Source: CAYRFF01 sp964436125 | GTDB taxonomy: Bacteria; Bacteroidota; Bacteroidia; Chitinophagales; Saprospiraceae | DNA: 64,000 nt | Direction of reading: 5' to 3' | Assembly: GCA_964436125.1 (NCBI GenBank) | Contig: CAYTBT010000015.1 | Location: 1 to 64,000, forward strand | In this document: positions 25,658 to 34,475 of the stretch, piece by piece | How the letters are laid out: each line of letters begins with the position of its first letter | Position numbering within the stretch: position 1 is the first letter of the stretch | Notes under the pieces: generated by a model | What the model saw: only the letters and a program-made list of their open reading frames with translations | Databases searched by the model: none | What the model was told of the DNA's origin: nothing | Made by a program: the position numbers and the translations under genes

Positions 25658-27394
25658 CTATTTTTTCCGTGCATATTTAAGATCACCGCCGACAATTGTA
25701 TAAAGTACTTGTGCGTCGGGGATTTCATTGACATCGCAGTTGAGTAGATTTTTATTGAGAATTACGATATCAGCCAGCATACCCACGGCAATACTCCCCT
25801 TTTCATCTTCTGCAAATTCTGCATAAGCATTACCGTAGGTGTAAATCTTCAGCGCTTTCTGTCTGCTTACCGATTGTTCAGGGAAAAATGCCGTATCCAA
25901 CACCGGAGATTTTCTCGTGATGGCTGCATAGAGATTGGCAAATGGGTCAACTTTCTCAACGGGTGCATCGGTGCCGAATGCGAGCCTGGCACCGCTATCG
26001 AGCAGACTTTTCCAGACATAAGCACCTTCACGTGCTCGTTGTACGCCGAGCCTGTCAATAACATAAGGCGCATCGGAAGTACAATGTATGGGCTGCATAG
26101 ATGCAATGATTCCGAGTTTATGGAATCGCGGAATATCCACGGGATTAAGATGTTGAGCATGTTCAATACGCCAGCGAGCATCCGGAGAAACACCGATCTC
26201 CTCATAAATATCAAGCACTTCCCTATTGGCGCGGTCGCCGATCGCATGGATACACATCTGTAAGCCGAGTTCTTGTGCGATACGAGCAGATTTTAACAAA
26301 GTATCAACGGGTGTTACATTCTGACCGCGATAGCCCGGTTTATCGGTATAATCATCTAGCAGCCATGCACCGCGTGACCCAAGGGCTCCATCCATATATC
26401 CTTTTACCGACCGACAGGTAAAGAAGGCGAGACTATCCGTACTCTGACAGAAGGTGGAAATAGTGGATCTTGATTGATTTCTGAGTTCATCTTCTGATAG
26501 CATACTATATAATCGCATATCTAGTTCTCCTTCCTGCGCAAGCTCTTTAAATCTTTCTGCTTGCTCTAGTGAAATTCCGGCATCGTGAAGGGATGTAACA
26601 CCATATTTCAAACATACTTTCTCGGCGAGCTGAACATATTTTAACCAATCTTGTATTTTCTGTTCATCGGAGCGGCTGTCTTGAATTGAATCATAAACAG
26701 AACGAATTAAATTCATCGCATTTTCTTGAAAAATACCAATTGCCAGGCCATTATTGTTTCGCAAAATTTTTCCTCCTTCGGGCGAAGGTGTATTTGCATT
26801 AATCCCGGCGAGCTTCATTGCCATTTCATTGGCCAGGAGGCCGTGTCCACTAGCGTGTACGAGTACAACCGGATTATCCGGAGAAACAGCATTCAATTCT
26901 TTATTGGAGGGAAAGCCATTCACGCTATATGCCGGTTTATCCGTCCACTTTTCTTGGTGCCAGCCACGGCCGATGATCCACTCACCCGGCCTAGCATTTT
27001 TTACTCTTGCGGCAATTGAGTCAAGGAGACCTTGCCAGGTATGCGTTCCCAGCAAGTTCACCTGCATCTGCGCTTTCCCAATGCCGATAAAATGCGCATG
27101 AGCGTCGATAAACCCCGGCATAACAAAGTTTCCATCGGCATTTATCGTATCATCTGCCGCCCATTGCTTCGTCCCTGCATTTGCGTAAGCATAAATGGTA
27201 TCACCTTTAATAAGAATATCCAATTTTTTCAATTCTCCCGAAGGCATTAAAACATTGCCTTCTTGAATGAGCATTGTATGACTTTTATCAGGAACAGAGG
27301 AAGTACTGCATGAAGTAATGAGAAGGCCAAGGATTAAGAATAGGAATAGCATGATGGAAATTTTATATTGGAAGCTCAATATAAGGGAATTCAT
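25658..27394 (-). CDS. YtcJ-like amidohydrolase, lipoprotein
   Basis: Metal-dependent hydrolase of the amidohydrolase 3 (YtcJ) group. The 578 residues start with a lipoprotein signal ending LLITSCSTS (Cys near residue 29), so it is likely attached to a membrane facing the periplasm. Metal-site motifs are GFIDAHAHFIG, the CIHAIGDRANREVLDIYE segment, RIEHAQHL and a late FGTDAPVEKVDPF. The substrate is unknown; family members are annotated broadly. It is divergent from the Sua5-like gene and followed by no operon partner. An exact 11-mer copy encodes Ala-Tyr-Ala-Asn near the N-terminal third. Confidence 0.88.
   Translation of the reverse strand: MNSLILSFQYKISIMLFLFLILGLLITSCSTSSVPDKSHTMLIQEGNVLMPSGELKKLDILIKGDTIYAYANAGTKQWAADDTINADGNFVMPGFIDAHAHFIGIGKAQMQVNLLGTHTWQGLLDSIAARVKNARPGEWIIGRGWHQEKWTDKPAYSVNGFPSNKELNAVSPDNPVVLVHASGHGLLANEMAMKLAGINANTPSPEGGKILRNNNGLAIGIFQENAMNLIRSVYDSIQDSRSDEQKIQDWLKYVQLAEKVCLKYGVTSLHDAGISLEQAERFKELAQEGELDMRLYSMLSEDELRNQSRSTISTFCQSTDSLAFFTCRSVKGYMDGALGSRGAWLLDDYTDKPGYRGQNVTPVDTLLKSARIAQELGLQMCIHAIGDRANREVLDIYEEIGVSPDARWRIEHAQHLNPVDIPRFHKLGIIASMQPIHCTSDAPYVIDRLGVQRAREGAYVWKSLLDSGARLAFGTDAPVEKVDPFANLYAAITRKSPVLDTAFFPEQSVSRQKALKIYTYGNAYAEFAEDEKGSIAVGMLADIVILNKNLLNCDVNEIPDAQVLYTIVGGDLKYARKK
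27180..27190 (-). repeat. GCTTACGCAAA word, exact copy (in amidohydrolase)
   Basis: Exact copy in the sense strand of the amidohydrolase gene, spanning the Ala-Tyr-Ala-Asn codons. This frame differs from the Leu-Arg-Lys frame used elsewhere, so protein conservation alone does not explain the word. Confidence 0.6.
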
Positions 27395-27492
27395 GTAAAC
27401 TATGAACTATATTATGTGATTGAATTTATGAATGTGAAAAATATGGAATTCCACCTATTTTTATGACAACAGACATAAGGATTCTATGGAAA

Positions 27493-27525
27493 ATTTAAAC
27501 CATTGGAAGCTCTGGAGGTTTAAAT
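27493..27525 (+). promoter_or_regulatory. Perfect inverted repeat in the leader of the Sua5-like gene
   Basis: ATTTAAACC (27493-27501) pairs with GGTTTAAAT (27517-27525) around 15 bases, ending 18 bases before the start codon and just before a purine-rich GAGGAGAGAG. It could be an operator or a leader hairpin. No protein partner is suggested by the sequence. Confidence 0.35.
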
Positions 27526-27543
27526 AATGAGGAGAGAGATGAG

Positions 27544-28131
27544 ATGAATGACATGAAAATATTTAAGCAATATAAACCGGAAATGGCAGACCTTGTGAAA
27601 GCAGGGAATGTTCTGCTGCATCCTACAGATACTGTCTGGGGCCTTGCCGCTATCATGTCGGATAGAGATGCTGTAAATAAAATATACGAGATAAAACACC
27701 GACCGCGTAGCAAGCCACTTCTCTTGCTTGTTGACAATATTGAGCGCTTAAAGAAGTATGTTCTGAAACTTCATCCACGTATTGAAACTCTCTTGAGTTA
27801 TCATGTGCGTCCCTTAACTATTATTTATGATAAATCTCGCGATATTCCGGATTATCTTACTGCAGAAGATGGATCTATTGCGATAAGAATCGTCCGTGAT
27901 CTTGCTTGTCAGAAATTAATTAAAGATATCGATGCCCCCATTGTATCTACTTCAGCCAATCTTGCGGGTGATGGCACTCCGAGTTCATTTGACTCTATCT
28001 CTCCGAGAATTCTAAATGCTGTTGATATTCTTTTTCGCCCGGATATCAGCATCCACAAAAGCAATGGTCAATCTTCCGTAATAGTCCGTCTCGATAGAGA
28101 TACAGAGGAACTTATTTTCTTGAGGGAATAA
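27544..28131 (+). CDS. Sua5/YciO/YrdC-family protein, threonylcarbamoyl-AMP synthase-like
   Basis: Probably makes threonylcarbamoyl-AMP for the t6A modification of tRNA. The 195 residues form a single YrdC domain, with LLHPTDTVWGLAA (substrate-binding N-terminus), IKHRPRSKPLLLLVD (KRPxxKPL-like motif), and the late APIVSTSANLAGDGTP and SSVIVRL. No Sua5 C-terminal domain is present, so it is the short TsaC/YrdC/YciO type; true TsaC versus YciO cannot be settled by eye. The start ATG follows a purine-rich segment. Confidence 0.88.
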   Translation: MNDMKIFKQYKPEMADLVKAGNVLLHPTDTVWGLAAIMSDRDAVNKIYEIKHRPRSKPLLLLVDNIERLKKYVLKLHPRIETLLSYHVRPLTIIYDKSRDIPDYLTAEDGSIAIRIVRDLACQKLIKDIDAPIVSTSANLAGDGTPSSFDSISPRILNAVDILFRPDISIHKSNGQSSVIVRLDRDTEELIFLRE

Positions 28132-28215
28132 TAAGCAAGTGCCTTATTTTGGCAAGTATAGTTTACCGGTGAGCGGCGTATTCCTCATTCTTCCTTATCA
28201 GAGAAATACGGGCAA

Positions 28216-30474
28216 TTAATCTAACAGTGTTGCTATCCCTTCTTTTTTAATGACATTTCCGCGTGGATCGGTAAAGCGGACACGGACTATATAAACTCCT
28301 TGTGGTAAGCGTTTCCCCGTATTCATATATAATCCATTCCACGTTGCCAGGGGATCATCTGTCTCAAATACTCTTTCCCCCCACCGCGTATAAATTGCCA
28401 TTGTGAAGTTCTCGATAAATGGGAAATATCCTTCACCGCGATAGCCATCATTTATTCCATCTCTATCCGGTGTAAAAGCTGTCGGCAGAAAATATGTCGC
28501 AACCGGAATTATATCGATAATCCGTTTAAAGGTGTCCACACAGCCGTTAAACGCTTCTGCATAGAGAGTTATCTCTTTGAGTCCGGTGTCCGGAAAGGTA
28601 AATGTAGGGTTAATATCGATGGAAGAACCGTCTTCATCAAATTTCCAGAGATAGTCATTGGCTCCGGTACTTTGATTGGTAAAATTTACTGTTTTATTGA
28701 ATTGAGAGAGCTCTTTAGGTGTGTATGTAAATAGTGCATCGGGTTTTCTATAGATTTCAAAGAAGTCCTTAAATTCCTTTGATTTATAGCAACCTATGGG
28801 CGAAATAATTTCCAGTGTCAAGTCGAGCACACCAGCTTCTTCAAAGTTAAATTCAGGTGCCATGCCATGATAAATATCGCCGTTGCTGAGATACCAATTA
28901 ATCTCATAGGTAGAATCCAGCGGGTGGGAATTATTGGTGATATTAATTGCAGTATTGGTGCAGATCAATTCCTGGACTATTGAAATGTCAATAACGGACG
29001 GCTTCGGATAGAATGGATAATCGACAAATGAAGTATCAACACAGCCATATACATCTTCAACAGCAAGAGTAACGTGCTTATCACCCGGTTCTGTAAATCC
29101 GGGATCCGGTTCTTTCAAGCTACTTGTATTTCCCTCTTCAAATATCCAATTATAGCTCGTAATCGCTCCATTGCGCGAGAAGGAATTATTCTCTACGTGT
29201 ACAGAGCTCGCAATGCAAGAATCGCCTTGCAGAGAAAAAATGGACTGAATACTATCCCGTATTTCAACCGTGATAAAAGCGGTATCGGTACAGGACTGCA
29301 GCCCTTTATTTAAAAACATTCTGACATTGTAAATCCCCGTGTCCGGAAAGGTATAAGATATATTTTTGTCTGTAAAAACATCTTGGCTCCCATCGTGAAG
29401 GTCCACAGTCCATTCATAGGATTGGATAAAATTTTCATCCGTTGACAGGTTTATAAAATCCACGGTATAATCACCACATTGCAAGATTACATATCTATTT
29501 TCACCGACTTCCTTAGCCTCTATAGCCGCATCTACCTTGGGGATGCATTCTGTCACATTGAATTGAAAATCTCGTTTAACCTTGCTGAGGACAACGCCAT
29601 TTTTTATCTGTTCCACACATACACCGACAACATACTGGCCGATTGCAGTCGGTGTTCCGGTAATAATCCCGGTCTGTGGATCAATTTTAAGCTTCGGATT
29701 GGCTTTTAAAGGGTTCTGTGCGGAATATCCACTGACATAAGTGACGGTATTATATGGTGGTCGGGTATCGGGATTGGGCGTAACGCCATTGGGCAATTCA
29801 CTGTTTTCTCCGGGATTGGTCCCCATCTTTCCACCGCCGACAAAGGGTGCGCAGAATGAATACCTAAAAGTTGTCCCCGGGTCATTATCAGAGACTGATT
29901 GATCGACCACGAGTGGATAGCCTGCACATATCGCTATCGGTGGAAAATTATTGAACACCGGCGAATCCGTACATTGTCTCTGCGCTTCAGGCGTTAACTC
30001 GATGTGGTAAGTCGTACCTACTGAACCCGGATCGACAATATTGACAATTGTGGTATTTCTACAACACCGTTGATATACTATGTGATATGAACTCCTGCTC
30101 TGGAGCAATTTAAGCTTAAATTTATAAACGCCTTTTTCTACACAGACATTGGGAGGCACGGTCATGCAAGGGTTGTTTTTATTGGGATCGAGTTTCGTCA
30201 CGACCGGTCTGTCCAGGATTATTGTCCTATAATACGGTTTATCCAGATCATCTCGCCATACCGTTACGGTCGCTGGAGGGGAACCGGGATTGGAGTCAAA
30301 GTCCGCTCCCAGCATTGTACTGCAATCTCTGTACATCGTGATCGTAATCAGGTACATATCATTCCCGAGACATTTATAGGATACCTCGCCGCCTATTATA
30401 TGATATGCTTCAGCGTTAAATGCCCCCAGGAATAATCCTATTATAAGTAAATAAATTCTATAGTGTTTATTCAT
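28216..30474 (-). CDS. Secreted PKD-domain protein with T9SS type B sorting domain
   Basis: Surface or secreted protein of 752 residues exported through Sec and then T9SS. It starts with a signal peptide (1-23, ending FNAEA). Residues about 24-310 form a beta-rich N-terminal part often seen in gliding-associated proteins (HIIGGEVSYKCLG). Several PKD-like beta domains follow (about 315-660). The C-terminal ~90 residues carry the CHU_C/type B signature (FLPTAFTPDRDGINDGY, YTRWGERVFETDD, LPQGVYIVRVRFTD). An exact copy of the 11-mer lies 95 bases upstream. Role in adhesion or gliding is inferred from the class. Confidence 0.9.
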   Translation of the reverse strand: MNKHYRIYLLIIGLFLGAFNAEAYHIIGGEVSYKCLGNDMYLITITMYRDCSTMLGADFDSNPGSPPATVTVWRDDLDKPYYRTIILDRPVVTKLDPNKNNPCMTVPPNVCVEKGVYKFKLKLLQSRSSYHIVYQRCCRNTTIVNIVDPGSVGTTYHIELTPEAQRQCTDSPVFNNFPPIAICAGYPLVVDQSVSDNDPGTTFRYSFCAPFVGGGKMGTNPGENSELPNGVTPNPDTRPPYNTVTYVSGYSAQNPLKANPKLKIDPQTGIITGTPTAIGQYVVGVCVEQIKNGVVLSKVKRDFQFNVTECIPKVDAAIEAKEVGENRYVILQCGDYTVDFINLSTDENFIQSYEWTVDLHDGSQDVFTDKNISYTFPDTGIYNVRMFLNKGLQSCTDTAFITVEIRDSIQSIFSLQGDSCIASSVHVENNSFSRNGAITSYNWIFEEGNTSSLKEPDPGFTEPGDKHVTLAVEDVYGCVDTSFVDYPFYPKPSVIDISIVQELICTNTAINITNNSHPLDSTYEINWYLSNGDIYHGMAPEFNFEEAGVLDLTLEIISPIGCYKSKEFKDFFEIYRKPDALFTYTPKELSQFNKTVNFTNQSTGANDYLWKFDEDGSSIDINPTFTFPDTGLKEITLYAEAFNGCVDTFKRIIDIIPVATYFLPTAFTPDRDGINDGYRGEGYFPFIENFTMAIYTRWGERVFETDDPLATWNGLYMNTGKRLPQGVYIVRVRFTDPRGNVIKKEGIATLLD

Positions 30475-30569
30475 ATTTTTATGGTATCTGCTCTGTATTC
30501 CGTCCTCCTTATCGATGCTTCGCTCTGTACTTTAATCCTTGCTGTCCTTTTAAGTTAAATTTTCATATA

Positions 30570-30580
30570 GCTTACGCAAA
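30570..30580 (+). repeat. GCTTACGCAAA word, exact copy upstream of PKD protein
   Basis: Exact intergenic copy, preceded by A and followed by T. On the strand of the downstream T9SS gene it reads TTTGCGTAAGC and lies 95 bases before the start. Confidence 0.6.
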
Positions 30581-30960
30581 TATCGGAATTTTCTTTAAAA
30601 CAGATTTTCAACTTGCTTGGTTTAAATGGCTTTATTCATGGACATAGCTCTCTTTCTCCTGTTTTCACCTCCTGAACAGCCATTTTTCTTTAATTCCTCA
30701 ATAATTTAAGAGCTGATAAACCTAAATCCTCATAGCCTAATGAAATGCAGAATCTTTTATTGTCTGTGCTGAAGGCTTATCATAAAGATTAACACCTCTT
30801 TTCAGAACGTTTTAAACTCAGATCCTCATGGTGTGAATGCTGAACTATAGATGATAGTCGCATGACTTTCAAGATCAAATCTCTTCTAGCACTAATAGAG
30901 AAGGTTGAGGCGGAGATTCCTATCGCAAGTGGATCGCATCAACTAATCATTGTTGAAGAT

Positions 30961-31150
30961 ATGTACTTACCCAAATCATGCATTAGAAATTGAAGATAAG
31001 CACAAAAGCCTTTGAATACAAGCACTTGCTCGAATTTGGTTCTCACCGTAGTCTTACTACGATTCCGAGCCAAATTCTTGCGCGAGCCCTTGTCTTCTGT
31101 GGCTTTTGCACTTCCTTTTGCATTTCTATTGCACGTTTTGGGTACTTATG
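30961..31150. repeat. Large imperfect inverted repeat (~190 nt foldback)
   Basis: Two arms of about 92 and 95 bases face each other around the centre near 31054, where CGTAGT (31047-31052) meets ACTACG (31056-31061). Outward paired blocks are GAATTTGG with CCAAATTC, ACAAG with CTTGT, CAAAAGCC with GGCTTTTG, and an outer 22-base block (ACCCAAA...TAGAAAT) matching at 19 positions. Overall arm identity is roughly 70 percent by eye. It is not a simple terminator. It may be a degenerate palindromic mobile element or a long hairpin RNA. Confidence 0.7.
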
Positions 31151-31365
31151 AAAAGCTTGGATGAAAAATACATTCATTTTGCTCCACATCTACTCTCAAA
31201 TGCACAACACATAGTGGAGACCTGAAGCTAATTAGACAATAGTCTGAATGCCATAGTTAAAATATCCATCAAGCCCGGACATAACTTGAACGGTCATTTA
31301 TCCTGATGGGCAGCTGTACAATTGAATGCTTAATTACCCACGATCAATAAAACAAGCTCCAACTA

Positions 31366-32829
31366 TTAATAATAATAATGTAGTCGTCTTACCTTGGCAA
31401 CATGTTTGGCAAGTCTCAACACCTGGCAAGAATATCCATATTCATTATCATACCATACATAGAGAGTTGCATTTTTGCCATCTTCAGAAACAATAGTTGA
31501 AGGCGCGTCAAATATTGATGTCGAAGTCATTCCTACTGCGTTACTGGAAACAAATTCATCGGAATCAGAATAGTGAATCTGTTCCACGAGAGGTCCGCGA
31601 TATGATGCCTTATACAACAGATTATTAATCTCCTCTACTGAGCTAGGTTTCTCAAGAGTCAAGTTCATAATCGCAAGAGACACATCCGGAGTCGGTACGC
31701 GCACAGCATTCCCTGAGAGCTTGCCCTTGAGATGTGGTATTACTTTAGTCACCGCTTTGGCCGCACCGGTCGTCGTAAGTACCATATTGACAGCAGCACC
31801 TCTTCCTCTCCTAGGCTTCTTATGGAAATTATCGAGTAAGTTTTGACTATTTGTGTAAGCATGAATAGTCTCAATGTGTCCTTTATCTATACCGTAATTT
31901 TCATCGATTACTTTAATAATCGGAGAAATAGCATTGGTTGTGCAAGAAGCAGCGCTTAAGATATCGTCGCTATCCTCAATAAGATCTTGGTTTATTCCAT
32001 GAACGATATTTTTCATATTTTTCCCGGGCGCCGTAAGGATAATTTTGTCAACTCCGGGGCGTTTATGGATGCTTATTGCTTCTTTATCTTTCCACACGCC
32101 CGTATTATCCAGCAGGATAGCGTTTTTAATTCCATATTCGGTATAATCAATTTCATCCGGGCTACCGGCAAAGAGAAAATGAATTTTATTGCCATTAACA
32201 GTCAAAGTTTCTTCCTCTGTATCGAGTTCCACAGTACCCGGAAAATCACCGTGCACGGAATCTGAAATAAGCAAAGCGGTACGTTTCCTTAATTCTTCTG
32301 CTCTATCCTTAAGTTTTGGACGTACAACAATAGCTTTGAGGCGTAATTGATCCCCTCTGCCGGTCATAGTTACAAGTCTTCTGGCGAGTAGTCGGCCTAT
32401 TCTCCCAAATCCATATAAGATAACATCGCGAGGCTTAATTTCAGCAGAGTTGCCAAACTGCGTACCCAATTTCTCCAATAGGAAATCACAGATACTCATA
32501 TTCTCTTCCACTTGTTTAAATTCCAAGGCTAGTTTCCCTATATCTACCTTAGCCGGAGGTAATTCATCATAATCTGCTATTGCAGTTATCATATCAAGTG
32601 TATCATCCAGCGTAATCTGCCTGTCGTCATAATTATCGGCGATGCCGTGATGTTTTATAATTTCACTGGGGCGACAATCATATATCTCTTCCCGGAAAAG
32701 GACGGTTTCCACCCCTTTATCAAATCGCAATTCACCTACTTTCCGCAGCAGAGCGAGTGCCTTTCTTTCTTTAGTGCGCCAGTCATTGAGCGCTTTGTTT
32801 TGTTTTTCTACAATAAGAGCCTCATTCAT
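31366..32829 (-). CDS. gap: Glyceraldehyde-3-phosphate dehydrogenase, long Bacteroidota form
   Basis: NAD(P)-dependent glycolytic/gluconeogenic dehydrogenase. About 487 residues: an extra ~130-residue N-terminal domain, then the Rossmann domain (ILYGFGRIGRLLARRL) and the catalytic domain with active cysteine in SAASCTTNAI and C-terminal WYDNEYGYSCQV. The extension is known in a GAPDH subgroup of this phylum and lengthens it beyond the usual ~335 residues. The frame reaches 32874, but the -7 box of a good promoter lies between the two starts, so ATG 32829 is preferred. Confidence 0.94.
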   Translation of the reverse strand: MNEALIVEKQNKALNDWRTKERKALALLRKVGELRFDKGVETVLFREEIYDCRPSEIIKHHGIADNYDDRQITLDDTLDMITAIADYDELPPAKVDIGKLALEFKQVEENMSICDFLLEKLGTQFGNSAEIKPRDVILYGFGRIGRLLARRLVTMTGRGDQLRLKAIVVRPKLKDRAEELRKRTALLISDSVHGDFPGTVELDTEEETLTVNGNKIHFLFAGSPDEIDYTEYGIKNAILLDNTGVWKDKEAISIHKRPGVDKIILTAPGKNMKNIVHGINQDLIEDSDDILSAASCTTNAISPIIKVIDENYGIDKGHIETIHAYTNSQNLLDNFHKKPRRGRGAAVNMVLTTTGAAKAVTKVIPHLKGKLSGNAVRVPTPDVSLAIMNLTLEKPSSVEEINNLLYKASYRGPLVEQIHYSDSDEFVSSNAVGMTSTSIFDAPSTIVSEDGKNATLYVWYDNEYGYSCQVLRLAKHVAKVRRLHYYY

Positions 32830-32854
32830 AATATGTGTTGTGTTTAATTTAGTG

Positions 32855-32885
32855 CAAAGATGCCACTTTCCCACCTTATAGCAAA
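32855..32885 (-). promoter_or_regulatory. Promoter of gap (-33 TTTG, -7 CATCTTTG)
   Basis: On the minus strand TTTG (32882-32885) is followed after exactly 19 bases by CATCTTTG (32855-32862) and then CA. This fits the Bacteroidota pattern TTTG-N19-TAnnTTTG with one mismatch in the TA. It lies 26 bases before the preferred start. Confidence 0.6.
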
Positions 32886-32945
32886 GGGATTTTCTGTCTA
32901 TTCTATGTCAATATAGCTATTATAGACGATTGGGGGGATTTCTTG

Positions 32946-32973
32946 CCACAACTTGTGGATAAGTTGTGTATAG
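32946..32973. promoter_or_regulatory. Pair of DnaA-box-like sites with a short palindrome
   Basis: CCACAACTTGTGG (32946-32958) is a perfect 6+1+6 inverted repeat. It overlaps TGTGGATAA (32954-32962), an exact reverse complement of the TTATCCACA DnaA box, and 2 bases on is TGTGTATAG, one mismatch from another box. Function is unproven. Confidence 0.35.
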
Positions 32974-32997
32974 AAATGAGCATTTTACTTTATTGAG

Positions 32998-33030
32998 CAA
33001 AAAAGCCCATCTTTCACATTGGGAAAGACA
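32998..33030 (-). terminator. Rho-independent terminator of the sigma factor gene
   Basis: Reading leftward after the sigma gene, TCTTTC (33028-33023) pairs with GAAAGA (33015-33010) around a 7-base loop, followed by TGGGC and six T residues. The position about 60 bases past the stop fits an intrinsic terminator, though the stem is short. Confidence 0.5.
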
Positions 33031-33091
33031 GGAACAAATTCAGCTATAAACTTCTTTGTGTTATGATAAATCCATCTTAAAATAAGCTAAA

Positions 33092-33961
33092 TTAATTACC
33101 GAGGTAATTCTTTAATAATTTGGATCGTTTTACAGAGCGCAAGCGATTTATGGCTTTATCTTTAATCTGGCGCACGCGTTCTCTGGTCAGGCCAAATCTA
33201 TCACCGATGTCTTCAAGGGAAAGTGAGTGTTCTATACCTATCCCAAAGTAGTATTTTATAACATCTCTCTGTCTGTCCGTTAAAGTATTCAATGAACGCT
33301 CAATCTCTTTTCTGAGAGATTCAGAGTATTCTACTTCTTTATCTGCTTCCGGCATTTTATCGTCCTCGAGTACATCGAGAAGTGAATTGTCCTCTCCCTC
33401 AATAAAAGGTGCGTCCACCGAAATATGCCTGGCGGCAACACCCATTGTCGTTTCAACCTCATCAGTAGAGATGTCAAGCACCTCAGATAGTTCATCGGCT
33501 GAAGGTTCTCTTTCATATTCTTGTTCAAGTTCAGAGAAAGCGCGATTAATTTTATTCAGGGAACCTACTTTATTTAAAGGTAGTCGCACAATACGTGATT
33601 GCTCTGCAAGCGCTTGAAGAATACTTTGTCGTATCCACCACACGGCATAAGAGATAAACTTAAAGCCCCTTGTCTCATCAAATCTCTGTCCGGCTTTTAT
33701 TAATCCGAGATTGCCTTCATTGATGAGATCAGACAAGCTCAAGCCTTGGTTCTGATATTGTTTAGCCACCGAAACAACAAACCTGAGATTGGCCTCAGTA
33801 AGTTCTTCAAGAGCTCTTTCATCCCCTTGCTTTATCCGCCTGGCGAGCTCGACTTCTTCTTCCGGTGTAAGAAGATCGACCTTCCCTATTTCTTGTAGAT
33901 ATTTCTCAAGAGATTGACTCTCCCGGTTTGTAATAGACTTCGTAATTTTGAGCTGCCTCAT
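33092..33961 (-). CDS. rpoD: Primary sigma-70 factor, short Bacteroidota type
   Basis: Housekeeping sigma factor that directs RNA polymerase to TTTG/TAnnTTTG promoters. The 289 residues start directly at region 1.2 (SLEKYLQEIGKVDLLTPEEE), without region 1.1 or the long non-conserved region. Region 2 (FVVSVAKQYQNQGLSLSDLI, then FISYAVWWIRQSI), region 3, and region 4 with its helix-turn-helix (SLEDIGDRFGLTRERVRQIK) follow. This compact form is the vegetative sigma of the phylum. A long upstream gap of about 510 bases separates it from the divergent START-domain gene. Confidence 0.94.
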   Translation of the reverse strand: MRQLKITKSITNRESQSLEKYLQEIGKVDLLTPEEEVELARRIKQGDERALEELTEANLRFVVSVAKQYQNQGLSLSDLINEGNLGLIKAGQRFDETRGFKFISYAVWWIRQSILQALAEQSRIVRLPLNKVGSLNKINRAFSELEQEYEREPSADELSEVLDISTDEVETTMGVAARHISVDAPFIEGEDNSLLDVLEDDKMPEADKEVEYSESLRKEIERSLNTLTDRQRDVIKYYFGIGIEHSLSLEDIGDRFGLTRERVRQIKDKAINRLRSVKRSKLLKNYLGN

Positions 33962-34475
33962 ACTCTAGTTTAATTTGATTAAATAGTTTTATACACAACA
34001 ATACCGAGAAGATAAATCAACGAGCTTTACCTCCCGGCTGTACATGATTAAACAATTGGTATTCTGAAAAAAAAGTTCACTTCTATTTGATAAATACAAC
34101 ATTTATGCTTAATTACCGGCCTGATTAACAATTGGAGACTTAATTTTCAGTGAGCAATAAAGGATTTAGCCCGGTTTAATCACAGATAAAGCTTTCCTTA
34201 GAGAGTGTTGTCAGAACCTGAAATAGCTGTAATCTATTCCAAGGGTTCTACAAGTGCATATAAACTTTCCCGCTGACGGGATGAATACAGGTATGCCGGC
34301 ACAGAGGTTCTCAGTTCTGAGGAAAGTAACAATTTATAACATTTTTTATGGACTTATTTTTCAGAGTTCTTAAGGAAAACACTATAATATCTGCGTATAA
34401 TCCGGCCAAAGTCTATAAATCGCTCTTAAAGAGATCGGCCTATAAGGTATTTATTAAATCGAATTAAAATATTAT
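33962..34475. other. Gene-free region between sigma factor and START-domain gene
   Basis: About 510 bases with no supported coding frame. Its centre holds the structured candidate RNA at 34190-34330, described separately. The rest is AT-rich and should contain divergent promoters. Confidence 0.45.
34190..34330 (+). ncRNA. Candidate structured RNA, rod-like foldback (6S-like?)
   Basis: An 11-bp closing helix pairs CTTTCCTTAGA (34192-34202) with TCTGAGGAAAG (34316-34326), with one G-U. Inside it AGAACCT (34213-34219) pairs with AGGTTCT (34305-34311), and CTGTA (34227-34231) with TACAG (34286-34290). A CCCG-CTGA-CGGG hairpin (34269-34280) sits near the tip. A long rod with internal loops is the architecture of 6S RNA, but no sequence signature proves this. 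Strand is uncertain because foldbacks look alike on both strands; plus is chosen because a T-run follows at 34342-34347. Confidence 0.4.

Larger units (their letters stand above)
30475..31365. other. 0.9 kb gene-free region with a large palindrome
   Basis: No supported coding frame on either strand. It contains an 11-mer copy near 30570, then the imperfect palindrome 30961-31150. The flanks show nothing I recognise. For an otherwise gene-dense region this is unusually long, consistent with a decayed mobile element or an undescribed RNA. Confidence 0.5.
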
